Shown: positions 31,350 to 31,489 of the stretch, piece by piece
Layout of the letters: each line of letters starts with the position of its first letter
How positions within the stretch are numbered: the first letter of the stretch is position 1
Assembly (NCBI GenBank): GCA_035527455.1
Contig: DATLAN010000164.1
Coordinates: 1 to 31,489 of the forward strand
From: DATLAN01 sp035527455
Lineage (GTDB): Bacteria > Planctomycetota > Planctomycetia > Pirellulales > Thermoguttaceae
DNA: 31,489 bases
Direction of reading: 5' to 3'
The notes under the pieces: model-generated
Seen by the model: the letters and a program-made list of their open reading frames with translations, nothing else
Told to the model about the DNA's origin: nothing
The model's database searches: none
Program-made: the position numbers and the translations under genes

Positions 31350-31489
31350 CTAATCCTCCCGCCCCTTCGGGAACACCAGGTAATACGCGATCACCAGCGC
31401 GAAGAAGATGTTCAGGGAATAGTTGAACATCATCCAGCTCACCCAGCCGAACTTCATCAACACGCTGATCACGTAGCAGATTTCCCCGC
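31350..31489 (-). CDS. C-terminal end of a membrane protein (truncated by window edge)
   Basis: The last 45 codons of a minus-strand gene are visible, ending in TAG at 31350-31352. They read YVISVLMKFGWVSWMMFNYS, then LNIFFALVIAYYLVF and the basic/acidic end PKGRED. A hydrophobic helix near the C-terminus followed by a short charged tail indicates an integral membrane protein with a cytoplasmic C-terminus. The family cannot be named from this fragment; the rest lies beyond the window. Confidence 0.75.
   Translation of the reverse strand, partial: GEICYVISVLMKFGWVSWMMFNYSLNIFFALVIAYYLVFPKGRED

Overview
The window looks like chromosomal DNA of a high-GC planctomycete, most likely of the Pirellulales type. 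Several gene families here are typical of that phylum: a DUF1549/DUF1553 plus DUF1501 plus pre-peptidase-like secreted protein operon, a free-standing LuxR-type HTH protein, a Cys-rich lipoprotein, a rhomboid with a short basic C-terminal tail, and FGE-like, OprB-porin-like and REC-HD-GYP sequences. Nothing indicates a phage, plasmid, CRISPR locus or defence island, and I see no tRNA or rRNA gene. Assignments rest on family knowledge and motif reading, with no database search.

Layout. 1-1.9 kb: yjbQ with a clear hairpin terminator, then two decayed genes, an N-terminal piece of an OprB-like porin and a C-terminal piece of an M28 peptidase with a PDZ domain. 2.0-3.0 kb: floA (flotillin-like) on the minus strand. 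3.0-3.6 kb: a repeat-filled spacer. 3.6-8.8 kb: a plus-strand operon of three exported planctomycete-type proteins. 8.8-9.9 kb: a decayed regulatory patch with a small LuxR-type HTH gene, a REC-HD-GYP pseudogene and several repeats. 9.9-12.2 kb: an NRDE/TANGO2-type protein and a FabH-like ketoacyl synthase, divergently transcribed. 12.2-15.0 kb: heptanucleotide microsatellites, a small alpha/beta hydrolase, an FGE-like protein and a rhomboid protease, all three genes on the minus strand. 15.3-16.7 kb: an anchored coiled-coil protein. 17.0-24.9 kb: a five-gene MarR, TolC-like, membrane-fusion protein, ABC ATPase and MacB-type permease operon. 24.9-25.1 kb: a MITE-like element. 25.2-26.1 kb: an orphan CopG-type antitoxin and a Cys-rich lipoprotein. 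26.5-31.2 kb: three secreted proteins (SGNH hydrolase, PKD/TPR protein, small secreted protein). A truncated membrane protein gene runs off the right end.

The best-defined system is the 17.0-24.9 kb operon, read here as a complete MacAB-TolC-like efflux machine under a MarR-type regulator. Three details are unusual: the fusion protein carries a C-terminal pair of EF-hand loops and an insertion in its lipoyl half-motif, the TolC-like lipoprotein is about twice the usual length because of an inserted helical block, and a 7-nt microsatellite fills the ATPase/permease junction where a ribosome-binding site should be.

The second theme is repeats. At least five families of palindromic or inverted-repeat elements sit between genes and inside dead genes. 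The most notable is a 29-32 nt arm present at five loci, usually as a near-perfect head-to-head pair, with at least two conserved loop types. One pair is nested inside a 170-bp element with 19-bp terminal inverted repeats. Several copies border truncated genes, which suggests that repeat-associated rearrangement shaped this region.
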